Assembly: GCA_903858115.1 (NCBI GenBank)
Contig: CAIOHR010000070.1
Location: forward strand, 1-45,359
Direction of reading: 5' to 3'
From: an uncultured Pirellula sp.
GTDB taxonomy: Bacteria > Planctomycetota > Planctomycetia > Pirellulales > Pirellulaceae
Length of the DNA stretch: 45,359 bases
Part shown: positions 8,535-16,244 of the stretch, piece after piece
Layout: the number at the start of each line of letters is the position of its first letter
Position numbering within the stretch: the stretch's first letter is position 1
Translations under genes and position numbers: made by a program
The notes under the pieces: generated by a model
What the model saw: only the letters and a program-made list of their open reading frames with translations
Told to the model about the DNA's origin: nothing
Database searches by the model: none

Positions 8535-9404
8535 TTAGGATGAGACTTCATCAGGCATACAACGAAATGCTTGCGGCAAATAGTGAATCAAATCTGTCGC
8601 CAACGTACTGGGTGTCCCAAGTTCTCGATGCGCGATATCGGCTGCCAATCCATGCAAATAAACGCTGAAAACGGAAGCATCCATGGCGTTCATTCCTTGG
8701 CATACGAGTGCCGTAATGATGCCGGTCAGTGCATCACCGCTTCCGCCGACGGCGAGGCTTGGATTTCCTGTGCGATTTTCATAACAACGTTCACCGTCGG
8801 TAACCCAAGTCTTTTGCCCTTTGAGAACAATAATCGCATTCCATTGTGCGGCAAGCGTATTCGCTTTTTCTATTTGGCCAATGCGGTCGTGAGAATCCAC
8901 ACCGCAAAGACGTTCCCATTCCCCAGGATGTGGAGTCAGGATTCGCTTGGCCGTTGACGCAGGCAGCGTTACCCCTTCTTCTGGGCTGTTCTCGCTCAAA
9001 GCATTAAGTGCATCCGCATCGCATACGAGCGTGTTCGGCCATGTTTGATACAAGCTTCGGACGAGTGCGTCTGTTGCGCTCGATCGCCCTAGCCCTGGGC
9101 CGATCGCAATGGTGCACCGTTGGTAGCGATTGGTATGCAACAGAGTTCGCAAATGCGTGTCTGCTTGATGCCAATCCACCCCAATCGTCATGTAACATGG
9201 GTCAGCAGACGCTGCTACGATTTGCATTGAATCAGGAACCGCGACCGTAACGAGTCCCGCTCCGCAACGGAGTGCTGCACGGCCTGCGATGATCGCTGCG
9301 CCCGTCATACCCTTCGCCCCCCCGACAACGACGGCGTGACCAAATCTACCTTTGTGATCGCCTGGTAATCGATCGGGTAAATGTGGGACAGAAATAGATT
9401 TCAT
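8535..9404 (-). CDS. nnrD: ADP/ATP-dependent NAD(P)H-hydrate dehydratase
   Basis: This cytoplasmic repair enzyme converts the damaged hydrate NAD(P)HX back to NAD(P)H, using ADP or ATP. The 289-residue protein shows the YjeF C-terminal (ribokinase-like) domain throughout: GRFGHAVVVGGAKGMTGAA (19-37), AIGPGLGR (100-107), CDADALNAL (128-136), LTPHPGEW (156-163), LKG (194-196) and the catalytic GSGDALTG (221-228). The N-terminal epimerase domain (NnrE) that is fused in many bacteria is absent, and no separate nnrE is in the window. It begins 2 bases after the tatC stop and is probably translated from the same mRNA. Confidence 0.93.
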   Translation of the reverse strand: MKSISVPHLPDRLPGDHKGRFGHAVVVGGAKGMTGAAIIAGRAALRCGAGLVTVAVPDSMQIVAASADPCYMTIGVDWHQADTHLRTLLHTNRYQRCTIAIGPGLGRSSATDALVRSLYQTWPNTLVCDADALNALSENSPEEGVTLPASTAKRILTPHPGEWERLCGVDSHDRIGQIEKANTLAAQWNAIIVLKGQKTWVTDGERCYENRTGNPSLAVGGSGDALTGIITALVCQGMNAMDASVFSVYLHGLAADIAHRELGTPSTLATDLIHYLPQAFRCMPDEVSS

Positions 9405-9406
9405 CT

Positions 9407-10507
9407 TTAGCGTGGGTCCGAAGCGCGACCGTCAAGCATTTGAGAACGGGGCAGATACTTACAAAGCAAAATCCCCAAAAAGTACAAAAACAAAAGTGGG
9501 ACGGCCATCGCGACCATACTTGTCCAATCACCGCCTGGTGTCAAAACCATCGAACCAGCCGCGATGGCAAAGGCGGCGATGCGCCACTGCTCGATGTACG
9601 TTTTGACCGTCATGATTCCAAGCCGTTCGATGACGAGCATTACCAATGGCAATTGAAAAGAAATACCAAAACCTAACGGTAGCAGCAACGCAAAAGACAT
9701 GTAGTATTCGAGTCGAGGTGTTGTTCCTACACCCATCATCGAATTGAAATTCAGCAAGAAGCTAATTACCAATTGGAAAACAACGAAGAACGCAAACAAC
9801 GCTCCGATAAGAAAGAGGGCGATACTGGATGGTAGGAAGAAGTAAACGTAGCGTCGCTCATGGGGATAGAGGCCCGCCGCGACAAATCCCCACACATGAT
9901 AAAAGATCCCAGGACTGGCGACGATAAACGCGACCATCAATGCCGCCTTGAACCAGATAAACATCGGTTCCTGAATGTTGAACGCCTCGGCCTGGGCCTT
10001 AATGGGTTGAAACAGCCGAATCGGTGCCAATAGATCCGGTGTGGGCAGACTGTGTGCATCCAAATTGGCGAACTCCTTGGTGTTCTTTGTATTCTCCGTG
10101 GCTTTCGGAGCTTCCAATTCCAGGGTTGTTGTAGCAGCATCACTCCCGTTCTTGGGGTCCGAAACCAATTCCTTCAGTCGGCTCAGATCGACGTAAAAGA
10201 TCATGCTTGATTTCTTATTGGCGGTCATCCAATCCTTAAGTTCGGGACTGACTTTTTCTCCCGTTGCCGCTTCCATATCGACGACGTTGCGTTCGATGGT
10301 GTATTGTTCGATGGCTTCTCTTAGCGGAATCTGCACATAGTCGACGACGGAACTAGCCAATGGGACACCGACGAATATGCCTCCCAGGAGCCACATCGAT
10401 GCCTTGACCAAGGCGGCGCGCAGCTCCTCGAGGTGGTCTCCGAAGCTCATGGAGCTTTTTTCAAAAAGATCGTCCGATTTCTTTAAGCCTAGGGTGCTTT
10501 TCAGCAT
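9407..10507 (-). CDS. tatC: Sec-independent protein translocase TatC with enlarged periplasmic loop
   Basis: TatC is the receptor subunit of the twin-arginine translocase and binds RR signal peptides of folded proteins. Conserved features are FGDHLEELR near residue 22, PHERRYVYF near 215, six hydrophobic segments, and PLGFGISFQLPLVM. The protein has 366 residues against about 250 for E. coli TatC. The excess lies almost wholly between TM1 and TM2 (residues ~62-181), a charged stretch rich in Lys, Glu, Thr and Asn. Two proteins in this window carry Tat signals (Gfo/Idh at 16226-18049 and DUF1501 at 30610-32049). tatA/tatB are not in the window. It is followed by nnrD 2 bases downstream and is divergent from manA across 67 bases. 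Confidence 0.95.
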   Translation of the reverse strand: MLKSTLGLKKSDDLFEKSSMSFGDHLEELRAALVKASMWLLGGIFVGVPLASSVVDYVQIPLREAIEQYTIERNVVDMEAATGEKVSPELKDWMTANKKSSMIFYVDLSRLKELVSDPKNGSDAATTTLELEAPKATENTKNTKEFANLDAHSLPTPDLLAPIRLFQPIKAQAEAFNIQEPMFIWFKAALMVAFIVASPGIFYHVWGFVAAGLYPHERRYVYFFLPSSIALFLIGALFAFFVVFQLVISFLLNFNSMMGVGTTPRLEYYMSFALLLPLGFGISFQLPLVMLVIERLGIMTVKTYIEQWRIAAFAIAAGSMVLTPGGDWTSMVAMAVPLLFLYFLGILLCKYLPRSQMLDGRASDPR

Positions 10508-10574
10508 GTCTCATCTCTCCGATAACATATAAGGTGCTCTCTAGCTTTGTTCCGACAGCAACTTTTGGCAATCC

Positions 10575-11576
10575 ATGTTTTTACCAGATCATCCACTTCG
10601 TTTTGACCCGATCTTCCGTTCCTACATCTGGGGAGGAGAGAGACTCGCATCCCAATTGGGCAAAAAACCGCCTGCTTCCGGCATTTGGGCCGAAAGTTGG
10701 GAGATCGTCGACCATCGCGAAGGTGAGTCCTGCGTGTCCGAAGGGTCATTCCAGGGCTGGACAATTCGTCAATTAATCGAGTCCTTTCCTGTCGAAATTA
10801 CCGGTTATGACACTCCCAGGGAAAGATTCCCCCTGTTGCTCAAGTATCTCGACTGCCAACGAGTCCTCAGCGTCCAAGTGCACCCAGACGACGAATACGG
10901 CTCCAAAATGGATACACCCGACCGGGGAAAAACGGAAGCGTGGTATGTCATCGATGCAGAGCCCGGCGCGGTCCTTTATGCCGGGCTGAAAGAAGGAATC
11001 GACCGTCCGACGCTGGTGCAGGCGATCGAGGAAGGGCGAACCGAGGAATGTTTACACGTGCTTTACCCGAAAGCTGGCGATTGCGTTTTCATCCCCGCCG
11101 GAACCGTTCACGCCTTGGGGGCAGGTCTACTGGTCGCTGAAATTCAGCAAGCGAGCGATTGTACATTCCGGCTCTTTGACTGGAATCGAGTCGATAAAGA
11201 TGGCAACCCCCGAGCACTTCACGTTGAACAAGCAGTCGAAGTGATAAACTTTGCTCTTGGGCCGGTTTCGTTTGCCAAATCCTGGGAAGAAAGTGACTCT
11301 TCTACGGCATCCAAGTATTCGACTCTGTGGCGGTCGTTAGTAGAATGTGACAAGTTTCAATTGAGCGAGGCGAAATCGACATCGCCATTACCACTACCCT
11401 CCAATCGAGTATCTATTCTGACCATCCCGAAAGGTTCTGCAACTCTACGTTGCGGCGATAACTCGCTGGAACTCCAGCACGCAGAAACCGTACTTGTACC
11501 CGCCGCCTGCAAAGATTCCCTTTTGCAGTTGGGACCAGACTCGATCGCACTTCTGTCGACACTTCCCAATCCTTGA
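10575..11576 (+). CDS. manA: Mannose-6-phosphate isomerase, class I
   Basis: This zinc enzyme interconverts fructose-6-phosphate and mannose-6-phosphate in the cytoplasm, feeding GDP-mannose and related surface sugars. The 333-residue protein is the short bacterial type I form. Zinc ligands are visible in order: QVHP (Gln101, His103), KTE (Glu121) and GTVHAL (His179). LKYLDCQRVLSVQVHPDD and VFIPAGTVHALGAG are diagnostic. The start ATG 10575 was chosen because the protein begins directly with the conserved LRFDPIFRSYIWGG. Its stop overlaps the start of the next gene by four bases (TTGA), and a third coupled gene is a sugar-nucleotide epimerase, so the operon serves polysaccharide precursor synthesis. 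Confidence 0.95.
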   Translation: MFLPDHPLRFDPIFRSYIWGGERLASQLGKKPPASGIWAESWEIVDHREGESCVSEGSFQGWTIRQLIESFPVEITGYDTPRERFPLLLKYLDCQRVLSVQVHPDDEYGSKMDTPDRGKTEAWYVIDAEPGAVLYAGLKEGIDRPTLVQAIEEGRTEECLHVLYPKAGDCVFIPAGTVHALGAGLLVAEIQQASDCTFRLFDWNRVDKDGNPRALHVEQAVEVINFALGPVSFAKSWEESDSSTASKYSTLWRSLVECDKFQLSEAKSTSPLPLPSNRVSILTIPKGSATLRCGDNSLELQHAETVLVPAACKDSLLQLGPDSIALLSTLPNP

Positions 11577-12088
11577 GAGCCGATACTGTGTTGCGAGCGA
11601 ATCTATCACAACTGCGAGTCCAACGCTGGGCGCTCCTCGGATTCAATCCATGGCATCGCGTGCTGCTTCGTCAATCGATCTCCGAGGCAGCAAACGAACA
11701 AGGTGTCTGTACGCAGTTTGATGTACACGACCATGAAACTGTCGCGTCGATTCACCAGAATGAACTATTGAAGTTGGTTTCCACTGCTCATGTCCTTGTC
11801 ATCACGAAAGAAACATTTCTCGCGGCAAGTCCATCGCATGAGCAACCGCTTGCTCGCTCGCTGCCAAAGGATCAAATCGCGATCCTTTGGGATTGGTCGG
11901 CTCTCGGACTAGAAGCACTTTCCTGGGCGACCTGCGTTGGATTTGGCGGAGTAATCTTCGATATTGCAACACTTCGAAGCTGGTCGAGCATCGCGGTGCA
12001 ACGAGGAGTGAATTGCCTCGAAGAACCGCACCCGATCCTCTCGAAAATCCAATCGCTATCATTAACTCGAGTCGGAACTCAGGCATGA
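11573..12088 (+). CDS. Unknown 171-residue protein between manA and the epimerase gene
   Basis: I do not recognise a family. The protein is soluble, with no signal peptide or clear membrane helix. It has several hydrophobic beta-like stretches (AHVLVITKET, IAILWDWSALGLEALSW, GFGGVIFDIATL), compatible with a small alpha/beta fold. The likely start is TTG 11573, overlapping the manA stop as TTGA. GTG 11588 is an alternative and would remove five residues. The stop overlaps the next start as ATGA at 12085-12088. This double 4-base overlap argues for a real, translated gene linked to sugar metabolism, although nothing in the sequence shows a reaction. Confidence 0.7.
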   Translation: MRADTVLRANLSQLRVQRWALLGFNPWHRVLLRQSISEAANEQGVCTQFDVHDHETVASIHQNELLKLVSTAHVLVITKETFLAASPSHEQPLARSLPKDQIAILWDWSALGLEALSWATCVGFGGVIFDIATLRSWSSIAVQRGVNCLEEPHPILSKIQSLSLTRVGTQA

Positions 12089-13098
12089 CAAGAACAATAT
12101 TGGTCACCGGAGCTGCCGGTTTTATAGGATTTCATTCGGCTCTTCGTTTCTTAGCTCAGGGGGAACGAGTGGTCGGCATCGACAACTTGAACGACTACTA
12201 CGATGTTCAATTAAAGCAATCTCGCTTGGATCTTTTGCTTCAAGATCCGAATTTCACGATGTACCGTGCAGATCTTCAAGATAGAACAGCGATCGAGAGA
12301 GTGTTTTCAGAGAACTCTTTTGACAGAGTCGTACATTTGGGCGCGCAAGCCGGGGTGCGATATTCGCTTGTTAATCCCTACAGTTATGTCGATTCTAATA
12401 TTTCAGGAACTTTGACCATCCTCGAGGGGTGTCGACACCACCGCGTGCCTCATCTGGTCTACGCCAGCAGTTCGAGTGTGTACGGCAACAATACGAAACA
12501 GCCTTTCTCTGTCGAAGATTCCGTCGATCATCCCATCAGCCTATATGCCGCGACCAAAAAAGCCAATGAACTGATGGCCCATACTTATTCACATTTGTAC
12601 GGGATTCCCACGACCGGATTGCGATTTTTTACTGTTTACGGCCCGTGGGGGCGACCCGATATGGCGATCTTCAAGTTTACAGACGCGATCCTGGCAGGGC
12701 GATCCATCGATGTCTACAACGGAGGTGAAATGAAGCGAGACTTTACCTTTGTCGACGACATTGTAACGGCGATCGTTCGCGTGACCGACCGAATTGCCGA
12801 ACCCGCTAGCGAGTTTGATCCCTACCATCCCAACCCTGCCACCAGTTCAGCACCCTATCGGGTCTACAACATCGGCAATCACCAACCAACGAACTTGTTG
12901 GATTTTATCGCCGTTTTGGAGCGGGCCTTGGGAAAAACAGCGGTCAAAAACATGCTGCCGATGCAACCTGGCGATGTAGCTTCCACCTATGCAGATGTCG
13001 AAGCTCTTCAGAAAGCAGTTGGTTTTTCTCCTTCAACAGCCCTTGAAGTTGGTGTCGAGAGATTCGTCAGCTGGTACCGCGAATACTATCGCGTCTAG
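12085..13098 (+). CDS. NAD-dependent UDP-glucuronate 4-epimerase-like enzyme
   Basis: This short-chain dehydrogenase-type epimerase probably converts UDP-glucuronate to UDP-galacturonate for surface polysaccharides. The 337-residue protein has the Rossmann motif GAAGFIG (9-15), LNDYYDVQLKQSRL (35-48), typical of UDP-glucuronate 4-epimerases, SSSSVYG (128-134) and the catalytic Tyr154-x3-Lys158 (YAATK). RFFTVYGPWGRPDMA follows, again as in that subgroup. The start ATG 12085 overlaps the upstream stop by four bases; a frame running 66 codons further back lies inside the upstream gene and is rejected. It is the last gene of the manA operon and converges on a histidine kinase gene 43 bases away. 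Specificity is inferred from motifs only. Confidence 0.9.
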   Translation: MTRTILVTGAAGFIGFHSALRFLAQGERVVGIDNLNDYYDVQLKQSRLDLLLQDPNFTMYRADLQDRTAIERVFSENSFDRVVHLGAQAGVRYSLVNPYSYVDSNISGTLTILEGCRHHRVPHLVYASSSSVYGNNTKQPFSVEDSVDHPISLYAATKKANELMAHTYSHLYGIPTTGLRFFTVYGPWGRPDMAIFKFTDAILAGRSIDVYNGGEMKRDFTFVDDIVTAIVRVTDRIAEPASEFDPYHPNPATSSAPYRVYNIGNHQPTNLLDFIAVLERALGKTAVKNMLPMQPGDVASTYADVEALQKAVGFSPSTALEVGVERFVSWYREYYRV

Positions 13099-13141
13099 TT
13101 TGACTCAGGACTCGTCTTTCATTTTCTGAGCTGCATTACAT

Positions 13142-14569
13142 TCATGACGTCGACCTAGCCGGAATCGTGATTCGGCAAGTCGTTCCGACATCTGTCGGAC
13201 ATTCGAAGGTGATAGTGCCACCGACTCCATGAATCACATTTCGCGTTAAGAACACACCCAGCCCCATCCCTTGCCCCACTTCTTTCGTGGTGAAGAAGGG
13301 TTCCCCAATCCTTCTCGAGACTTCATCGGACAACCCCACACCGCGATCGATGACCTCCATTTGCCAGGTTCGTTCCCCATAGATCGAATCCGTTTCTTCG
13401 CTTATGCGTAGCAATACCTTCTCATGTGGAGGAGAAGCATCCAATCCGTTTTGCAATAGATTCCGAATAGCTTGGCCGACTGCTTGCTTCGGTAAGATAG
13501 CCATTCGTTTCGAAAGCGAGGGAGGAATCTCGACAATGACTCGATGCGGTTCTCGCATCGGCTCGATTGTGGTTTGCACAATTTCTTGCAACGATACCGA
13601 ATTCAAATTCTCCGCAGCCGCTTCCCCAGCACCACTCTTCATGCGATGCAAAATCTCACGGCAACGATTAAGCTCTTCTCGAATCAACTCCACATCTTTT
13701 CGAACACTTGATGATACATCGTACTTGTCCAAGCTTCTCGAAAGCTCTTTCGCGACGACCGCAATCGTTGAAAGCGGACTTGCTAGTTCGTGCCCAGCGC
13801 CGGCCGCTAAGGTTGCCATCGCTTCCAATCTCCGAGCTCGCTCTCGCTCTTTCTCCGCAATAGCTAACTGACTTTCCCTTTCCCGCAACTCTCCTGCTAG
13901 CATTGTGACAAAGTACGTGATTACGCAACAGCACATTGAGAAGGCAACTAGGAATGCAAATTTTGCCACTCCCCAGGCGGATTCATCCGCCAACGGAGAG
14001 TTTCCAATCTCCGAAACAGATATCGCAGAGTTCAATAACAAGATGATTCCCCCGATTGACATCGTTGAGATCCACCATGCAAGCGACTTCGGAAGTATCA
14101 TTCCGGCGATCGCGATGTTCGCAAAATAGAAGAGCAAAAACGGATTAGAGGCCCCACCGGTAAAGTAGAGCAAACCTGTAAGTGTCAAAACATCCATCGA
14201 AAGCACTGCCGTCAGCGCACGGTTGCCAATGGTGTCGTCACTGAAAGAACGATTGCGAGAAGCTGCCGCCAACGTTTGATTGCGATTGACCGTAGGTGAG
14301 GTCGCACAACGCGTCAATCGTCTTGACCAATACCACATTCCTACATTGGTGACTGCTGTCCATCCCACGAGAATGAGCAATGGCAGGAGATCCAAGTGGA
14401 TTCGAAGAAGAAACTCAACAATACCAATGACCGTCAACTGACCAATCACGGCCACCCAACGCAATTGCGTCAACCAAATCGCTGTTGAGATGTGAGGATC
14501 AGCGATTGCATAATGTCGTCGATGGGGCAAATGATCCACTCCTAGATAGCTGCCAAATCTGCTGACCAT
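13142..14569 (-). CDS. RegB/PrrB-like redox-sensing membrane histidine kinase
   Basis: The 475-residue kinase has about six hydrophobic helices in residues 30-225, a short charged linker, an H-box with His260 (GAGHELASPLSTIAVVA), an N-box (IRNLLQNGLDAS), and G-boxes (DRGVGLSD, GMGLGVFLTRNVI). Two features point to the RegB family. GGASNPF at 138-144 matches the GGxxNPF quinone-binding heptapeptide. The Cys303 in NRCREIL sits 43 residues after the phospho-His, close to the redox-active Cys of RegB (40 residues after). No response regulator is adjacent. The start ATG 14569 lies 28 bases inside the 3' end of holB, so the two are probably co-translated. Sensing quinone redox state is inferred from these motifs. 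Confidence 0.88.
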   Translation of the reverse strand: MVSRFGSYLGVDHLPHRRHYAIADPHISTAIWLTQLRWVAVIGQLTVIGIVEFLLRIHLDLLPLLILVGWTAVTNVGMWYWSRRLTRCATSPTVNRNQTLAAASRNRSFSDDTIGNRALTAVLSMDVLTLTGLLYFTGGASNPFLLFYFANIAIAGMILPKSLAWWISTMSIGGIILLLNSAISVSEIGNSPLADESAWGVAKFAFLVAFSMCCCVITYFVTMLAGELRERESQLAIAEKERERARRLEAMATLAAGAGHELASPLSTIAVVAKELSRSLDKYDVSSSVRKDVELIREELNRCREILHRMKSGAGEAAAENLNSVSLQEIVQTTIEPMREPHRVIVEIPPSLSKRMAILPKQAVGQAIRNLLQNGLDASPPHEKVLLRISEETDSIYGERTWQMEVIDRGVGLSDEVSRRIGEPFFTTKEVGQGMGLGVFLTRNVIHGVGGTITFECPTDVGTTCRITIPARSTS

Positions 14570-15531
14570 GCTTCAATAAGAGCAGCAGGTGCCACCATGC
14601 GATCCACGTGCTCCTTCGCTTCCAAGCAACGTTGGATACATTGTAATTTGGGTTCTGGGGATATGCCCCTTTGAAGCAATAGATCTCTCAACTCCGCTCG
14701 ATAATGCTGTTGTGCGAACTCGATCAATTGCTTCAACCGTTCCCGCTTTGATTGTGACTCTGAACCCACCGACTCTACATTTGCCTGAATTGCCTTTGCA
14801 AACTTGATGAAATCCATAGGCCTCTCGGACAATTGGCGAATCATCTCTCTTTGGAATTCTCGAAGCTCTTCGTCGAGCAACACATGAAACGAGGCCATGG
14901 ATCCGTTTGCTTTCCTGGCGATCTGGTGCGCCTCATCCGCTTCCTTGGTCAACCCCTGTCGCATCGCCAACGTCGCCAACTCCACCTGCGACAAACCTTG
15001 AAAACGCACTACCTGGCATCGAGAGCGAATTGTCGGCAGCTGTCGCTGAAGACTGGTGCTTATCAAGAAGATAACGGAACCAGGAGGGGGCTCTTCGAGC
15101 GTTTTGAGGATACTGTTGGCTCCTTCTACCCCAATCGTGTCGGCATCGTCGACGATCGCAATCTTACGACGACCTGAATAGGGTTTCATACGGATCTCAT
15201 AACAGAGCCCTTCTCGCATACGAGCTTCTTCGCGTCCGATGAATTGATCTATCGACAATGCAGTTTTTTCTGGGTCTCTGGCAATTTGAATAAAATCAGG
15301 ATGCGTTCCCGCTTCGATCTGGACGCAAGCTTCACATTTTCCGCATGGTGCAAAGTCCGCCGGGGACGCGCTAGTGCATAACAGTGTCTTTGCAATCATC
15401 TTGGCGAACGTACGCTTGCCAATCGCTTCGGGACCCACCAGGAGAAATGTGCTTGCCAATCGATCGTGCTGGATCGCGTTCTTGAACCAATCTTGCTGAA
15501 GATGATGGCCTACAAAGTATTGCCAGTCCAT
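14542..15531 (-). CDS. holB: DNA polymerase III subunit delta' (clamp loader)
   Basis: This AAA+ protein of the clamp-loader complex helps place the sliding clamp on DNA. The 329-residue protein has a Walker A-like GPEAIGKR (33-40), a zinc-binding cysteine set (Cys52, Cys63, Cys66, Cys69 in the CGKCEAC region), KIAIVDDAD as Walker B, NSILKTLEEPPPGSVIFLIS, and the SRC motif of clamp loaders in TIRSRCQ. These together fit delta' or the related gamma/tau core; the lack of a long C-terminus and the length favour delta'. The gene starts at ATG 15531, three bases after the stop of the upstream unknown gene, and overlaps the histidine kinase gene by 28 bases. Confidence 0.9.
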   Translation of the reverse strand: MDWQYFVGHHLQQDWFKNAIQHDRLASTFLLVGPEAIGKRTFAKMIAKTLLCTSASPADFAPCGKCEACVQIEAGTHPDFIQIARDPEKTALSIDQFIGREEARMREGLCYEIRMKPYSGRRKIAIVDDADTIGVEGANSILKTLEEPPPGSVIFLISTSLQRQLPTIRSRCQVVRFQGLSQVELATLAMRQGLTKEADEAHQIARKANGSMASFHVLLDEELREFQREMIRQLSERPMDFIKFAKAIQANVESVGSESQSKRERLKQLIEFAQQHYRAELRDLLLQRGISPEPKLQCIQRCLEAKEHVDRMVAPAALIEAWSADLAAI

Positions 15532-15534
15532 GGA

Positions 15535-16038
15535 TCAATCCTGAAGCAAGAAGACTGGTGGCAGTTTGAGCCTCAACCCTGCAACCGTACATTTGCCAAC
15601 AAAGTCCGATTGCAACATTTGTCTCTGCTCTTCCAGTTTCTGCACCTTCGCAAATTCCGGTCGGAGTGAATCGAGCTCGCCCACACTGGGAAGTCCTCCT
15701 CGATCCTGGGCAAGCAATTCCTCCAAACGCTTGATGACTAGGCTTTGTGAATCAAATTGAGTACTGGAGAGAAACTGTTTTCGAAGCTCCGAAAACCGCT
15801 GCTTCCATTCCTCTGACTGTTGCCCGGATTCGTCAATCGCCGCGTATCGAGAAGTATATAAACGGGATGCCGCTGGCCACGCTGCCCGCGTTGTTTCGAG
15901 CTGTGTCATGATAGTCTGGAATCGAACCGCCATCGAAAAAACCAGCCAAAGCAAGAACGCAAGCAACAAGCTGAAGGGAATGACGAACAAACGGCCTGGA
16001 ATGCCTCTTCGTAAATCTTTTTGATTACCTCTATCCAT
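15535..16038 (-). CDS. Small membrane-anchored protein of unknown function upstream of holB
   Basis: I do not recognise a family. The 167-residue protein has a basic N-terminus, one hydrophobic helix at about 17-38 (LFVIPFSLLLAFLLWLVFSM), and then a soluble, partly helical stretch rich in Gln, Glu, Arg and Leu, with possible coiled coil around 75-150. The layout is a type II single-pass protein with its bulk outside the cytoplasm. The topology recalls LemA-type proteins, but the LemA signature is not convincing. It is the first gene of a tight leftward operon (3-base gap to holB, then the kinase). Confidence 0.6.
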   Translation of the reverse strand: MDRGNQKDLRRGIPGRLFVIPFSLLLAFLLWLVFSMAVRFQTIMTQLETTRAAWPAASRLYTSRYAAIDESGQQSEEWKQRFSELRKQFLSSTQFDSQSLVIKRLEELLAQDRGGLPSVGELDSLRPEFAKVQKLEEQRQMLQSDFVGKCTVAGLRLKLPPVFLLQD

Positions 16039-16085
16039 AACCGTTTTCTAAAAGGGTGAGTCCATCCCAACCCGAAGCTTGAGCG

Positions 16086-16126
16086 AACGGCACATGGAAT
16101 GTGCCTACTACTTTGGCTTTTGTCGG
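16086..16126. repeat. Second copy of the 41-base palindromic repeat
   Basis: This copy aligns without gaps to 5788-5828 with five differences. Its core GGCACATGGAATGTGCC (16089-16105) is a perfect 6-bp stem with loop TGGAA. In the other copy the same stem keeps pairing through a T-G wobble. It lies in the 187-base gap between two leftward genes. Confidence 0.7.
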
Positions 16127-16130
16127 CTCT

Positions 16131-16154
16131 GTCACTCTGTCACTCTGTCACTCT
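16131..16154. repeat. Three tandem copies of the octamer GTCACTCT
   Basis: Three perfect consecutive 8-base units lie directly downstream of the palindromic repeat in the same intergenic gap. There is no coding role. It is a candidate for copy-number variation by slippage. Confidence 0.8.
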
Positions 16155-16199
16155 TTGGTTTGCGATGTGACAAAGTTGTAGTTTAGGAACTCGATCTCC

Positions 16200-16244
16200 G
16201 CCGAATGCGACTATGCCGAATGCGACTATGCCGATTGTGATCCG
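16200..16244. repeat. 15-base tandem repeat spanning the stop codon of the Gfo/Idh gene
   Basis: GCCGAATGCGACTAT occurs at 16200-16214 and 16215-16229, and a diverged third unit follows (16230-16244, GCCGATTGTGATCCG). The stop codon of the leftward gene (16226-16228) lies in the second unit, so the last codon and stop are duplicated downstream. A short duplication at the gene end is the simplest reading. Confidence 0.75.

Noticed and set aside
11887..12084. 66-codon upstream extension of the epimerase frame
   Set aside because: It overlaps the unknown 171-residue gene in another frame; the Rossmann fold begins right at ATG 12085.
13099..13141. Possible terminator between the convergent epimerase and kinase genes
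   Set aside because: Only a 5-bp CTCAG/CTGAG pairing with a long loop is visible, too weak to call.
16131..16154. Octamer tandem as a CRISPR-like array
   Set aside because: Units are contiguous with no spacers, so it is a simple tandem repeat.
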